Shown here one piece after another: positions 43,932 through 52,662 of a DNA stretch of 54,954 nt. A program made the translations under genes and the position numbers. The DNA is from Acidimicrobiaceae bacterium (GTDB lineage: Bacteria > Actinomycetota > Acidimicrobiia > Acidimicrobiales > UBA8190), in NCBI GenBank assembly GCA_003151475.1, contig PLXQ01000018.1:153449-208402 (forward strand), written 5' to 3'. Each line of letters starts with the position of its first letter. The first letter of the stretch is position 1. Under the pieces are notes generated by a model. It searched no databases. It was not told the DNA's origin and saw only the letters and a list, made by a program, of their open reading frames with translations.

Positions 43932-45133
43932 TGTTGTTGGGCATCGGGCCCGACGGGCCCGTGCAGGGGCGGCGCGTCGTCATCACCGGCATGGGTGTGC
44001 TGGCGTGCTGCGGAACGGGCCTCGACGCCTTCTGGGACGGCCTCAACCGGCCGCAGTCCGAAGGCGAACGACGGGTCCCCGATTTCGACCCGTCGGACTG
44101 GTTCGGGCCCAAAGACGCCCGGCGCGTCGACCGCTTCGCCCAATTCTCGGTGGCCGCCGCCGACATGGCCATCGCCGACGCCGGCGAGATCGGTGCCGAC
44201 CCGGACCGGGCCGGGGTCATCTTCGGCACCGGGGTGGGGGGCCTCGAGACGCTCCAACAGCAGATCTCCGTCTTCGTGGAGAAAGGGCCCCGGCGGATCT
44301 CGCCCTTCCTCATCCCCATGATGATGCCCAACGCCGGGGCCGCCAACGTCTCCATGCGCGCCGGCTGGCGCGGACCGTGCGAGACGATCACCACCGCCTG
44401 CGCGGCGGGCACCCACTCGGTGGCCGCGGCGGCGCGACTGGTGGCCGGCGGCCGCTGCGACGTCGCCATCGGCGGCGGGGCCGAAGCGGCCATGACCGGG
44501 GTCGGGATCGGGTCCTTCACCAACATGACGGCTCTGTCCACCACCGGGGTGTCGCGGCCGTTCGACGCCCGACGCGACGGTTTCGTCATCACCGAAGGCG
44601 CCGGAGCGCTCGTCCTCGAGTCGCTCGAACACGCCCGGCGACGCGGGGCCCGCATCTACGGCGAGATCCTGGGCGCCGGGTCGACGGCCGACGCCCATCA
44701 CATCACCGCCCCCGCTCCCGGGGGAAACGGCGCCGCCGCCTGCATGGAGCTGGCCCTGGCCGATGCCGGGATCGCCGCCGGGGACATCGGGCACATCAAC
44801 GCCCACGGCACCTCGACCCCGTTGAACGACATGGCCGAGTCACAAGCCATCGCCAAGGTCTTCGGCCATCCCGGGCCGCCGGTGACATCGACCAAAGGGG
44901 TCACCGGTCATGCCCTCGGAGGGGCGGGCGCCATCGAAGCGGTGGCCGTCACCCTCTCCATTGTTCGCCGGCTGATCCCCCCCACCGCCGGCTACGAGGA
45001 GCCCGACCCCGACATCACCCTCGACGTGGTCCACGGCAGCGCCCGGCCCTGGGAGCCGGCACCGTCGCTGTCGAACTCCTTCGGCTTCGGGGGCCACAAC
45101 GGCACCCTGGTCATCGGTCCCGTCGAGGAGTGA
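43931..45133 (+). CDS. fabF: 3-oxoacyl-ACP synthase II (KAS II)
   Basis: 400 aa. Thiolase-fold condensing enzyme with the Cys-His-His triad: TACAAGTHS (Cys), NAHGTSTPLND (His), KGVTGHALGGAG (His), plus the C-terminal GFGGHNGTLV loop. Extends acyl-ACP with malonyl-ACP. No fabH is in the window, so chain initiation is encoded elsewhere. Confidence 0.95.
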   Translation: MLLGIGPDGPVQGRRVVITGMGVLACCGTGLDAFWDGLNRPQSEGERRVPDFDPSDWFGPKDARRVDRFAQFSVAAADMAIADAGEIGADPDRAGVIFGTGVGGLETLQQQISVFVEKGPRRISPFLIPMMMPNAGAANVSMRAGWRGPCETITTACAAGTHSVAAAARLVAGGRCDVAIGGGAEAAMTGVGIGSFTNMTALSTTGVSRPFDARRDGFVITEGAGALVLESLEHARRRGARIYGEILGAGSTADAHHITAPAPGGNGAAACMELALADAGIAAGDIGHINAHGTSTPLNDMAESQAIAKVFGHPGPPVTSTKGVTGHALGGAGAIEAVAVTLSIVRRLIPPTAGYEEPDPDITLDVVHGSARPWEPAPSLSNSFGFGGHNGTLVIGPVEE

Positions 45134-46845
45134 GCGGAAACCCACCCGAGGACGGGGCTCTCTCGGGCGACGGCGCTGCGGTCGTCGGCGCCGAGAACGG
45201 CTCTGTGGCAGACAACGGGGATCCAACGGATCTGAGGATCGGCGCCTTCTCGTCGCACCCGCCGTGGTTGATCGACCCCGACGACCTGTCGTGGACGGCC
45301 GGCATCGACGAGCTGCGGGCCCGCCAACGGGCCCAGGCGCCGATACTGACCCGGCGGCGCCGTTTCCCCCCCGGTGTGCGGGTGGTGCGGGTGGGAGCCG
45401 TGCTCGGCGCGGCGGTGGCGGGCTGGGCGCTGGTCGAACGCCGGGGCACCCGTGAGCAGTCGCGCGCCGGGTTGTCGCGGCGGTTACGGCGCGCCTTCGA
45501 GCGGCTCGGTCCCTCCTACATCAAGCTGGGCCAGATCATCTCCTCCGGTGAAGGGCTCTTCCCCGAGGAGCTGGTGGGTGAATTCCGGTTGCTGCGTGAC
45601 CGGGTGCCGGCCGAATCGTTCGAGGTGGTGCGGCGGATCATCGAAGAAGACCTGGGCAAACCGCTCGACGCGCTCTTCTCGTCGGTCGACCCCGTGCCCC
45701 TGGCGGCGGCCTCCATCGCCCAGGTCCACGCGGCGCGCCTGCTCACCGGCGAGGGGGTGGTGATCAAGGTGCAGCGACCCACCGTGGCCCACATCGTGCG
45801 CCGGGACCTGGCCGCCATGAGCTGGCTGGCACCGCTGCTGGTGGGACGGATCCCCGTCGCCGCCCTGGCCAATCCGCCCGCCCTGGTGGAGCTCTTCGGC
45901 GAGACCATCGTGGAAGAGCTCGACTTCCGGCTCGAAGCACAGAACATGCTCGACGTGGCCCGGGTTCTGGCCGAGACGGGCCAGCGCGCCCTCGTCGTTC
46001 CCCGACCGCACCCCCGGCTGGTGACGCGTCGGGTGCTCGTCATGGAGCGACTCGAGGGATTCCGCTGGGGCGACGCCCAGTCCATGCGCGACGCCGGCAT
46101 CGACACCGAGGCGGTCCTGCGGGCCGCGCTGATCGCCTTTCTCGAGGGGGCGCTGCTCTACGGCGTCTTCCACGGGGACCTGCACGGAGGGAACCTGTTC
46201 GTCCAGACCGACGGCCGGGTGGCGCTGCTCGACTTCGGCATCACGGGGCGGCTGACCGAAACGGAAAGGGTGGCGCTGTTGCGGCTGGTCATGACGGCGT
46301 CGGCCAACGACATCCCCGGGCAGATCGGGGCGCTGCGCGATCTGGGCGCGCTACCGGTGGGGATCGACGTGGACACGGTCATCTCTGATCTCGGCCTCGA
46401 CCGGCCCCCCATCGACCCCACCAAGCTCACGGCCGAGGAGATAACGGCCGAGTTGCGGGCCATCACCACCGCCCTTCTCGGCTACGGGGCGCGGATGCCC
46501 AAGGAGCTCATGCTCTACGTGAAGGACATGGTGTTTCTCGACGGGGCCATGGCCTCGATGGCCCCCACCGTCGACGTCCTGGCCGAGATCGTGGCCGTCA
46601 TCATGTACTTCCACGAACATCACGGTGAGCGGATAGCGCACGAAATGGGTCTGGCCGCCGGCGAGGTCCCGAACGTCGATCTCGACGGCATCCGGGCCTC
46701 GTTCGGCATCACCGAACCGGTCGACCACCTCACCTATCAGGAGCTGCAGGAGCGGCGCGACCTCATCCGCCGCCGGATGGAGCAACACCAAAAGGGCCGG
46801 CGGCGCGGGCTCTTCGGGCGCCGTTCATCGCGCCGTGCGCGCTGA
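45130..46845 (+). CDS. UbiB/ABC1-family (AarF) protein kinase-like protein
   Basis: 571 aa from GTG 45130, which overlaps the fabF stop by 4 nt. Family motifs: KxGQ in SYIKLGQIISS, the Ala-rich loop PLAAASIAQVH, Lys in VVIKVQRP, HGDLHGGNLF and LLDFGITG. The family has a protein-kinase fold and supports isoprenoid-quinone synthesis or lipid traffic, usually as an ATPase. A ~70-residue acidic N-terminal lead is present; the C-terminus is very basic (KGRRRGLFGRRSSRRAR). Its place as last gene of a fatty-acid operon points to a lipid-linked role, by inference. Confidence 0.88.
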   Translation: MSGNPPEDGALSGDGAAVVGAENGSVADNGDPTDLRIGAFSSHPPWLIDPDDLSWTAGIDELRARQRAQAPILTRRRRFPPGVRVVRVGAVLGAAVAGWALVERRGTREQSRAGLSRRLRRAFERLGPSYIKLGQIISSGEGLFPEELVGEFRLLRDRVPAESFEVVRRIIEEDLGKPLDALFSSVDPVPLAAASIAQVHAARLLTGEGVVIKVQRPTVAHIVRRDLAAMSWLAPLLVGRIPVAALANPPALVELFGETIVEELDFRLEAQNMLDVARVLAETGQRALVVPRPHPRLVTRRVLVMERLEGFRWGDAQSMRDAGIDTEAVLRAALIAFLEGALLYGVFHGDLHGGNLFVQTDGRVALLDFGITGRLTETERVALLRLVMTASANDIPGQIGALRDLGALPVGIDVDTVISDLGLDRPPIDPTKLTAEEITAELRAITTALLGYGARMPKELMLYVKDMVFLDGAMASMAPTVDVLAEIVAVIMYFHEHHGERIAHEMGLAAGEVPNVDLDGIRASFGITEPVDHLTYQELQERRDLIRRRMEQHQKGRRRGLFGRRSSRRAR

Positions 46846-46886
46846 CGGCACGAGATTCCGCTGAGGGCACTAGATGACGCTCACGG

Positions 46887-47663
46887 CTAGGCGGTGCTGG
46901 TCGTCGATCCCGGCTCGGGGTTCGGCGCCGTGGCCCCACCCCCCGGCATGGTGGGCATGGCGGGCATCCAGGACTTGCCGTTGGTCTGCAGGGTCGTCTG
47001 GTCGATGACCTGTGTCGCTGTCGTCGTCCGACCCGACACCGTCCCCGTCACGCTCACCGTGTCACCGTTCTTCACGCTGGCGATCCCCGACTCCCCGCCG
47101 TTGACACTGGTGGAGGAGTCCACCGTGAAGGTCCCCGACGACCCGTCTGAGCTCTTCACCGTGAGCGACCACGTATTCCCCGACGTGTTCGTCACGTCCG
47201 AGACCGTGCCGTTGCGCACGTCGAGGGTCTCGTAGCCGTTGGGCCCCTTCACGGTGAACTGCCCGTGGACGACGCCGCCGGTGACGGGGTTGAGACCGAA
47301 GAAGCCACCGGTGCCGCCGGCGAAGCCTCCATGGAACCGGCCACCGAAACGATGGGGGCCGGGGCCCGTTCCCGGTGTGGTGGTGCTGCTCGATCCACCG
47401 GGCTGCGTCGTGCTCGGTTGGGTCGTGCTCGGTTGGGTCGCGGTCGGGGAGGCGGCCGATGCCGCCACCGTGGCCCCCACGGCCACGCCGGCCGCGGCAC
47501 CGAGGCCGACGGCGGCGGTCACGACCCGGCGGCGCATCCGATGGGGCCGGGGTGCGGCATCGTGCTGTGGTGGTGTCAGTGGCGGTGGTGGTGTCGGTGG
47601 CTGTGACCGTGGCGTTGCCGGTACTTCGTCGGCACCGAAATCCATGGCGTCCCTGTCCCCCAT
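46887..47663 (-). CDS. Membrane-anchored DUF5666-like exported protein
   Basis: 258 aa from ATG 47663 (ribosome site GGGAGGACC). A cytoplasmic Pro-rich lead (TPPPPLTPPQ) is followed by RMRRRVVTAAVGLGAAAGVA, a signal anchor, a Ser/Thr/Pro stretch with TQPSTTQPSTTQP, a Gly/Phe-rich patch and a C-terminal OB-like domain (LDVRNGTVSDVTNTSGNTWS, VKNGDTVSVTGTVSGRTTTA) similar to DUF5666. Function unknown; acts at the cell surface. Confidence 0.7.
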   Translation of the reverse strand: MGDRDAMDFGADEVPATPRSQPPTPPPPLTPPQHDAAPRPHRMRRRVVTAAVGLGAAAGVAVGATVAASAASPTATQPSTTQPSTTQPGGSSSTTTPGTGPGPHRFGGRFHGGFAGGTGGFFGLNPVTGGVVHGQFTVKGPNGYETLDVRNGTVSDVTNTSGNTWSLTVKSSDGSSGTFTVDSSTSVNGGESGIASVKNGDTVSVTGTVSGRTTTATQVIDQTTLQTNGKSWMPAMPTMPGGGATAPNPEPGSTTSTA

Positions 47664-47739
47664 AACCGGTCCTCCCTGATCTGTCAGAAGCTCGGCTGTC
47701 ATCGCCGACCCGCGGGTCCGGTGTCACGGTACGCCCGCT

Positions 47740-47794
47740 ACCTGTGCGCAACCTGTGTCGCGCCGTGGGAGTTGAGACCTGTGCGAAACCTGTG
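47740..47794 (-). promoter_or_regulatory. Four-copy ACCTGTG operator-like array
   Basis: ACCTGTG at 47740, 47751, 47777 and 47788: two pairs, each with an exact 11-bp period (CACAGGT reading toward the DUF5666-like gene, 77-131 bp upstream of its ATG). Two direct 7-mers at one helical turn is the binding pattern of OmpR/PhoB-family response regulators. Confidence 0.55.
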
Positions 47795-47825
47795 GCGCGC
47801 GGGAGGTATGCCGGTAGGAAATGAG

Positions 47826-48638
47826 TCAGACGGCGTCGATGCCGGCGCGCAGGTCGGCCACGAAGTCCGCCGCCGCATCGGGGCCTCCCCCGTCAAGCAG
47901 CTTGCGCACCAGAGCGGATCCCACGATCACCCCGTCGGCTTCGGTGCACACTTCGGCCGCCTGGGCGGGATTCGAGACCCCGATGCCGATGCAGACGGGG
48001 GTGTCGGTCATGGGCCGCAGCCGTCCCGCCACTTCCCGGGCCGTCGACGCCAATTCGGCGCGCTCCCCCGTCACCCCCATGAGGCCGATCCCGTAGACGA
48101 AGCCGCGCGAGCGGGCGCAGATCCGACGGGCCCGTTCATCGGGTGTCGACGGTGCCACCAGAAAGACCGTTTCCACGCCGACGGCATCGGCCTCTTCGCT
48201 CCAGCCCCCCGCCTCTTCGAGCGGCAGGTCGGGAACGATGGCCCCCACCACCCCGGCGTCGACCAGGGCCCGGGCGAACCTGCGGTGGCCGGCCCGGAAA
48301 ACGAGGTTGTAATACGTCATGACGGCCAGAGGCACCCCCACCTCGGCGGCGGCCAGGGCGGCGAAGATCGACGCCGGCGTGGTCCCGCGCCGCAGCGCGC
48401 GCACCGACGCCTCTTGGACGGTGGGGCCGTCCATGACGGGGTCCGAGAACGGGATCCCGATCTCGATGGCATCGGCGCCGGCGTCGGCCACGGCGCGCAC
48501 GGCATCGAGCCAGTCGTCGCCCATCCCCCCCGTGACGTAGGCGATCAGGATCTTCCCGCCGTCGTCGCGCCGCGCCCGCAACCGCTTCTCGAGCGCACCC
48601 GGGATCCGGGCGTCGGTCCGCGCCAGCGGAGCGCTCAC
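47826..48638 (-). CDS. trpA: Tryptophan synthase alpha subunit
   Basis: 270 aa TIM barrel. [20 protein letters not shown] contains the catalytic Glu and GIPFSDP motif; [13 protein letters not shown] carries the Asp. Splits indole-3-glycerol phosphate into indole and glyceraldehyde 3-phosphate. The GTG start at 48638 overlaps the trpB stop (GTGA). Last gene of trpCFBA. Confidence 0.95.
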   Translation of the reverse strand: MSAPLARTDARIPGALEKRLRARRDDGGKILIAYVTGGMGDDWLDAVRAVADAGADAIEIGIPFSDPVMDGPTVQEASVRALRRGTTPASIFAALAAAEVGVPLAVMTYYNLVFRAGHRRFARALVDAGVVGAIVPDLPLEEAGGWSEEADAVGVETVFLVAPSTPDERARRICARSRGFVYGIGLMGVTGERAELASTAREVAGRLRPMTDTPVCIGIGVSNPAQAAEVCTEADGVIVGSALVRKLLDGGGPDAAADFVADLRAGIDAV

Positions 48639-49867
48639 GTGAGCAGCTCGCGCACCTGGGCCACGTCCTTGTCGCCGCGGCCCGACATCGTGATCATCAC
48701 CGTCGAACCCAGCGGGATCTCGTTCCCCGCGTGGCGGACGACCCAGGCCAGCGCGTGGGCCGGTTCGAGGGCGGGGATGATCCCTTCGGTCTCCGACAGA
48801 AGCTTGAAGGCCCGCAACACCTCCTCGTCGTCGGCCGTGGCGTAGCGGGCCCGACCGATGGCGGACAGATGGGCGTGCTCGGGGCCGAGCCCGGGGTAGT
48901 CGAGACCGGCCGAGATGGAGTGGGCCTCGTTTATCTGCCCCACCTCGTCCTGCAGCAGATAGGACATCATCCCGTGCACCACGCCGGGCACCCCGTGGCT
49001 CATCGCCGCGCCACCGGCCGCTTCCACGCCGACGAGGATGGCGTCGGTGTCGACGAAACCGGAGAACGTCCCGGCCGCGTTCGATCCCCCTCCCACACAC
49101 GCCACCACCCAGTCGGGATCGGCCCCGCCGAGGATGGCCCGGCACTGGGCACGCGCTTCGGTCCCCACCACCCGTTGCAGCTCCCGGACCATCCACGGAT
49201 AGGGATGCGGACCCATCACCGAGCCCAGGCAGTAGTGGCTGTCGCCCACCCGAGCCACCCAGGCCCGCAGCGCCTCGTTGACGGCGTCCTTCAATGTCCG
49301 GCTGCCCGAATGGACGGGGATCACCTCGGCGCCGAGCAGCTCCATCCGGAACACGTTCAGCTCCTGGCGCTCGGTGTCGACGGCGCCCATGTAGACGACG
49401 CACTCCATCCCGAAGTACGCGGCGGCGGTGGCCGTGGCCACCCCGTGCTGACCGGCACCCGTCTCGGCGATCAGCCGGCCCTTGCCCATCCGCCGGGCGA
49501 GCAGCGCCTGACCCATGACGTTGTTGATCTTGTGCGACCCGGTATGGGTCAGGTCCTCGCGCTTCAGAAGTATCCGGATCCCCAACCGCTCCGACAGCCG
49601 GGGGCACTCGGTCACCGGCGTCGGCCGGCCGGCGTAGTCGCGCAGGATGTCGTCGAGTTCCCGGTGGAATTCCGGGTCGGCCCAGGCGGAGCGGAAAGCC
49701 TCTTCGAGCTCCTCGCAGGCGAGCACGAGCGACTCGGGGACGAATCTCCCCCCGAAGTCGCCGAACCGGCCCGCGGCCGACGGCTCGCCCATGACCGAGG
49801 GCTCGCCCCCAGTTGCGCCGGCGGCCCCCGCCGCGGCCGACGGCTCTTCCCCAGCCGGGCCGCTCAC
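48635..49867 (-). CDS. trpB: Tryptophan synthase beta subunit
   Basis: 410 aa. [13 protein letters not shown] start of the conserved region, PLP Lys in [14 protein letters not shown], phosphate loop in VGGGSNAAG, and [12 protein letters not shown]. Joins indole and serine. The first ~33 residues (Gly/Ala/Ser/Glu) are extra. Start GTG at 49867 overlaps the trpF stop by 4 nt. Confidence 0.95.
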   Translation of the reverse strand: MSGPAGEEPSAAAGAAGATGGEPSVMGEPSAAGRFGDFGGRFVPESLVLACEELEEAFRSAWADPEFHRELDDILRDYAGRPTPVTECPRLSERLGIRILLKREDLTHTGSHKINNVMGQALLARRMGKGRLIAETGAGQHGVATATAAAYFGMECVVYMGAVDTERQELNVFRMELLGAEVIPVHSGSRTLKDAVNEALRAWVARVGDSHYCLGSVMGPHPYPWMVRELQRVVGTEARAQCRAILGGADPDWVVACVGGGSNAAGTFSGFVDTDAILVGVEAAGGAAMSHGVPGVVHGMMSYLLQDEVGQINEAHSISAGLDYPGLGPEHAHLSAIGRARYATADDEEVLRAFKLLSETEGIIPALEPAHALAWVVRHAGNEIPLGSTVMITMSGRGDKDVAQVRELLT

Positions 49868-50577
49868 CCGCCCTGCTCCCGCCAGTCGAAGGGCTCCTCG
49901 TCAGCCCCTTCGACTCCGCCCACACCTTCGACTCCGTCCACGCCACCGCCACCATCGCCGCCCGTAACATCCTCGCCGGCAGCGGCCCGGGCGGCGGCCA
50001 CGAAGGCGCGGACCTTCACCGGATCCTTGCGGCCCGGCGCCGATTCCACTCCCGACGAGACGTCGACGCCGTAGGGCTGGAGGTGGGCGATGGCGTCGGC
50101 CACGTTGTCGGGGCGCAGTCCGCCCGAGACGATCAGGTGGGCCGGATCGACCACTCCCTCGGCCAGGCGCCAGTCGAAGACCTCGCCCGATCCCGGGGAC
50201 TCGGCGTCGACCAGGACGTAGGCGACCTTGTAGTCGTCGATGCGGCCGATCCCCCGATGGCCGGCCGGAAAGGCCTTGATGGTGAGAGGCACGCGCTCGG
50301 CCACATAGCGGGTCTGCTCCACCGTCTCGTTGCCGTGGAGCTGGGCGGCACGTAACCCCGTCGTGTTCACGATCTCGACCACCCGCTCCGGAGCTTCGTC
50401 GCGAAAGACACCGACGGTCAGGATCTCCGGCGGCACCCGCTCGACGATCCGCCGGGTGGCCTGGGCCGAGACCTGCCGGGGCGAAGGGGCGAAGATGAAG
50501 CCGATCCCGTCGGCGCCGAGGGCCACGGCCAGAAGGGCATCGGCCTCGGTGGTGATCCCGCAGATCTTGACGAACAT
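49864..50577 (-). CDS. trpF: Phosphoribosylanthranilate isomerase
   Basis: 237 aa. Starts [18 protein letters not shown] with the catalytic Cys, contains [23 protein letters not shown], and the Asp of the C-terminal [12 protein letters not shown]. Converts PRA to CdRP. The last ~35 residues are a Gly/Val/Glu low-complexity tail. ATG at 50577 comes 1 nt after the trpC stop. Many actinobacteria lack trpF and use the dual HisA/TrpF enzyme PriA; here a dedicated trpF is kept. Confidence 0.94.
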   Translation of the reverse strand: MFVKICGITTEADALLAVALGADGIGFIFAPSPRQVSAQATRRIVERVPPEILTVGVFRDEAPERVVEIVNTTGLRAAQLHGNETVEQTRYVAERVPLTIKAFPAGHRGIGRIDDYKVAYVLVDAESPGSGEVFDWRLAEGVVDPAHLIVSGGLRPDNVADAIAHLQPYGVDVSSGVESAPGRKDPVKVRAFVAAARAAAGEDVTGGDGGGGVDGVEGVGGVEGADEEPFDWREQGG

Positions 50578-50578
50578 C

Positions 50579-51448
50579 TCAGCTCCCGACCCGACCCGGG
50601 TGCGCCGCCTCGGCCCGTCCCGGCTGCGCCGCACCGGCCCGCCCCGGGCCCCGCGCCGCTCCGATCCGATGCCCGACGAGCTCCCGCAACGCGGCCCGGC
50701 GGTCGCCGGCGCGCATGAGGGTCTCACCGACGAGCACCGCCCGGTAGCCGGCGTCGGCCAGGCGCCGGGCGTCGTCGGCCCCGCGGATACCGGACTCGGC
50801 CACGGCCACGACATCGCCGGGTATGGCGGCGACCACACGCAGGGCCCGGTCGTGATCGACGGCGAAGGTGGTGAGGTCGCGCTGGTTGACGCCGATCAGC
50901 TCGGCTCCGGCGGCCAGGGCCCGCTCCACTTCGGCTTCGTCATGGGCCTCGACGAGAGCGTCGAGGCCGATCCGTCGGGCCAGGGCCAGAAACGACCGGA
51001 GCTGGTCGTCGGTCAGGGCGGCCACGATGAGCAGGACGGCGTCGGCTCCCATGAGCCGGGCATCGGCGATGTCGGCCTCGGCCACGGTGAAGTCCTTGCG
51101 CAACACCGGTAGCGCACAGGCGGCGCGCACGGCGGTGACGTCGTCGGCCGAGCCGCCGAAGAACTGACCGTCGCTCAGCACCGACACACAGGTCGCCCCG
51201 CCCGCTTCGTACTCACGGGCCACGGCCCCGGGATCGAGGCCGGGGTCGAGATCGCCGCGCGAGGGCGAACGCCGCTTGATCTCGGCGATCACGGCCAGGC
51301 CGTCAGCGTCGGTCAGGGGCCCGGCGAAGGGGCGGCCCGGACCACAGGCCACGGCGGCGGAGACAAGGGCATCGAGATCACGATGGTCGTCGGCGGCAGC
51401 GGCACGATGGACGGCCAGAATCTCGTCCAGATAGGTGGCCGCCGGCAT
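50579..51448 (-). CDS. trpC: Indole-3-glycerol phosphate synthase
   Basis: 289 aa. VIAEIKRRSPSRGDLDPGLD, VSVLSDGQFFGGS, VLRKDFTV, GVNQRDLTTF and VAESGIRGADD are the successive active-site strands of this TIM-barrel enzyme. Closes the indole ring. The ~25-residue C-terminal Ala/Gly/Arg tail is unusual. First gene of the operon; TAGGCT lies 6 nt before the ATG and there is no Shine-Dalgarno. Confidence 0.95.
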   Translation of the reverse strand: MPAATYLDEILAVHRAAAADDHRDLDALVSAAVACGPGRPFAGPLTDADGLAVIAEIKRRSPSRGDLDPGLDPGAVAREYEAGGATCVSVLSDGQFFGGSADDVTAVRAACALPVLRKDFTVAEADIADARLMGADAVLLIVAALTDDQLRSFLALARRIGLDALVEAHDEAEVERALAAGAELIGVNQRDLTTFAVDHDRALRVVAAIPGDVVAVAESGIRGADDARRLADAGYRAVLVGETLMRAGDRRAALRELVGHRIGAARGPGRAGAAQPGRAEAAHPGRVGS

Positions 51449-51454
51449 TGGGCC

Positions 51455-51460
51455 AGCCTA
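51455..51460 (-). promoter_or_regulatory. Putative leaderless -10 box for trpCFBA (TAGGCT)
   Basis: TAGGCT then GGCCCA then the trpC ATG. A GGGGG/CCCCC hairpin (51464-51482) overlaps the -35 area, so no -35 can be named. A leaderless start leaves no room for a trp attenuator. Confidence 0.4.
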
Positions 51461-51487
51461 CCGGGGGGTCAAACTGCCCCCGGACGC

Positions 51488-51521
51488 GACAGTGCGCCCG
51501 ACCGGAGCCGGGCGCACTGTC
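51488..51521 (-). terminator. 13-bp hairpin after the Ig-like protein gene
   Basis: GACAGTGCGCCCG and CGGGCGCACTGTC pair perfectly over 13 bp with an 8-nt loop. It starts 20 nt after the stop at 51541 and lies upstream of trpC. No U-run, as is common for high-GC terminators. Confidence 0.65.
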
Positions 51522-51540
51522 TACTTCGAGGTCGCTGTCG

Positions 51541-52377
51541 CTAGGACCGGGAGTGTCCCGACTTATTGCCCAGGCTGGTGGTGAAGTTCCCGTCGCCCGA
51601 GTAGTTGGCCGTCACGTTCCAGGATCCGTGCGGGTGCTTGTTCGCCGGCGTCACCTTGCTGATGATGAACCAGCCCGGCTGCAGGTCGCAGACGGCAGTT
51701 CCCACGTTGCCGGTCACAGCGAGAGGTTGTGAATTCCCACCGTTGGTGCACATCCTCTTGCCCGGACCGGTGGCCGGAGTGGCTGACACCGAGAACAACA
51801 CCGAGCCCGTGAGGAGCGATCCGCCGTGCTTCGTCCTGACCGTGGCCGTGACGCTGTTGGCCGTCCCGTTATGGGGCGCCGAATCGATCTTGAGCTTGGT
51901 GGTGGTCTTGGCCTTGGTCACCGTCACCGAGGTGTTGCCGGTGCTGGCGGCGAAGTTGGTGTCACCCGAGTAAGCGGCCTGCACGCTGTAGGGCGAGTCC
52001 ATTGCCTGGAGCTGCCCGGCGAGGACCTTGCACACGGCCTTGCCCCTGTGCGTGATGGTCACCACGTCGGACGTCTTGCAGTGGATCGTCCCGGTGGGCG
52101 TGCCGGTGATGGTGAAGGTGACCGTCCCGGTGGGCGTGCCGGCGTTGGGCGTGGACGCCCGGTGCGTCGACGCGAGACCCGTGACGGCGGTGACCTTGGC
52201 GGTCAGGGTCAGCGGGTGGCCCGATGTGGTGGCCAAGGGCTTCGCCGTCACCGCCGTAGCGGTGGCCTGGGACCCGGCCGCGCTGGCGACCGCAGGCACG
52301 ACGGCCAGTCCGGCTGCGGCAACCAGGGCGCTTGCGCCCATGGCAACCGCCAGTTGCTTGAAACGACCTCTGATCAT
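51541..52377 (-). CDS. Exported Ig-like repeat protein
   Basis: 278 aa from ATG 52377 with GGGAGGCGGAC before it. Signal peptide (AVAMGASALVAAAGLAVVPA, ASA-AG). Two Big_3-type Ig domains: GTPTGTVTFTITGTP ... YSVQAAYSGDTNFAASTGNT and SLLTGSVLFSVSATP ... WNVTANYSGDGNFTTSLGN; the YSGDxNF motif is diagnostic. Four Cys residues could form one disulfide per domain. Surface or secreted; function unknown. Confidence 0.85.
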   Translation of the reverse strand: MIRGRFKQLAVAMGASALVAAAGLAVVPAVASAAGSQATATAVTAKPLATTSGHPLTLTAKVTAVTGLASTHRASTPNAGTPTGTVTFTITGTPTGTIHCKTSDVVTITHRGKAVCKVLAGQLQAMDSPYSVQAAYSGDTNFAASTGNTSVTVTKAKTTTKLKIDSAPHNGTANSVTATVRTKHGGSLLTGSVLFSVSATPATGPGKRMCTNGGNSQPLAVTGNVGTAVCDLQPGWFIISKVTPANKHPHGSWNVTANYSGDGNFTTSLGNKSGHSRS

Positions 52378-52661
52378 TGTCCGCCTCCCGACGAGTGCGC
52401 GCGGCTCTAGTCCGCTAGTGGAAAGTCTGGCCGACTTCACGGCCCGGGACATCACCAAATCTGATGACGCCATGAGATTATCTAGTCACGGAGGGGGGTC
52501 AAAACGGCACTCCAAGGCCTATTTGGACCTCTCAGGCCAGATAGCGCACCGAACGGGTGGTCCCACGGCCGAGATCCCCACGCTGTGCCGTCTCCGGTTC
52601 CCACCGGGTGCTGTATCCGGTTCCCACCGGGTGCCGAATCCGGTTCCCACCGGGTGCCGTA
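52378..52661. other. Intergenic region with tandem repeats
   Basis: Between the start of the Ig-like gene and the end of cysC. It holds the lower-GC promoter area of the Ig-like gene (about 52440-52500) and the 23-bp repeats at its right end. No gene seen. Confidence 0.5.
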
Positions 52662-52662
52662 T
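52594..52662. repeat. Three 23-bp tandem repeats after cysC
   Basis: Units at 52594, 52617 and 52640, each beginning ccggttcccaccgggtgc, with two variable positions. CCGG-TTCCCA-CCGG and CCCACCGGG give each unit weak dyad symmetry. Only three copies, without spacers, so not CRISPR. Confidence 0.85.

Noticed and set aside
51464..51521. trp attenuator or T-box leader before trpC
   Set aside because: No leader peptide with Trp codons and no T-box sequence; the 13-bp hairpin lies just behind the neighbouring gene and is better read as its terminator.
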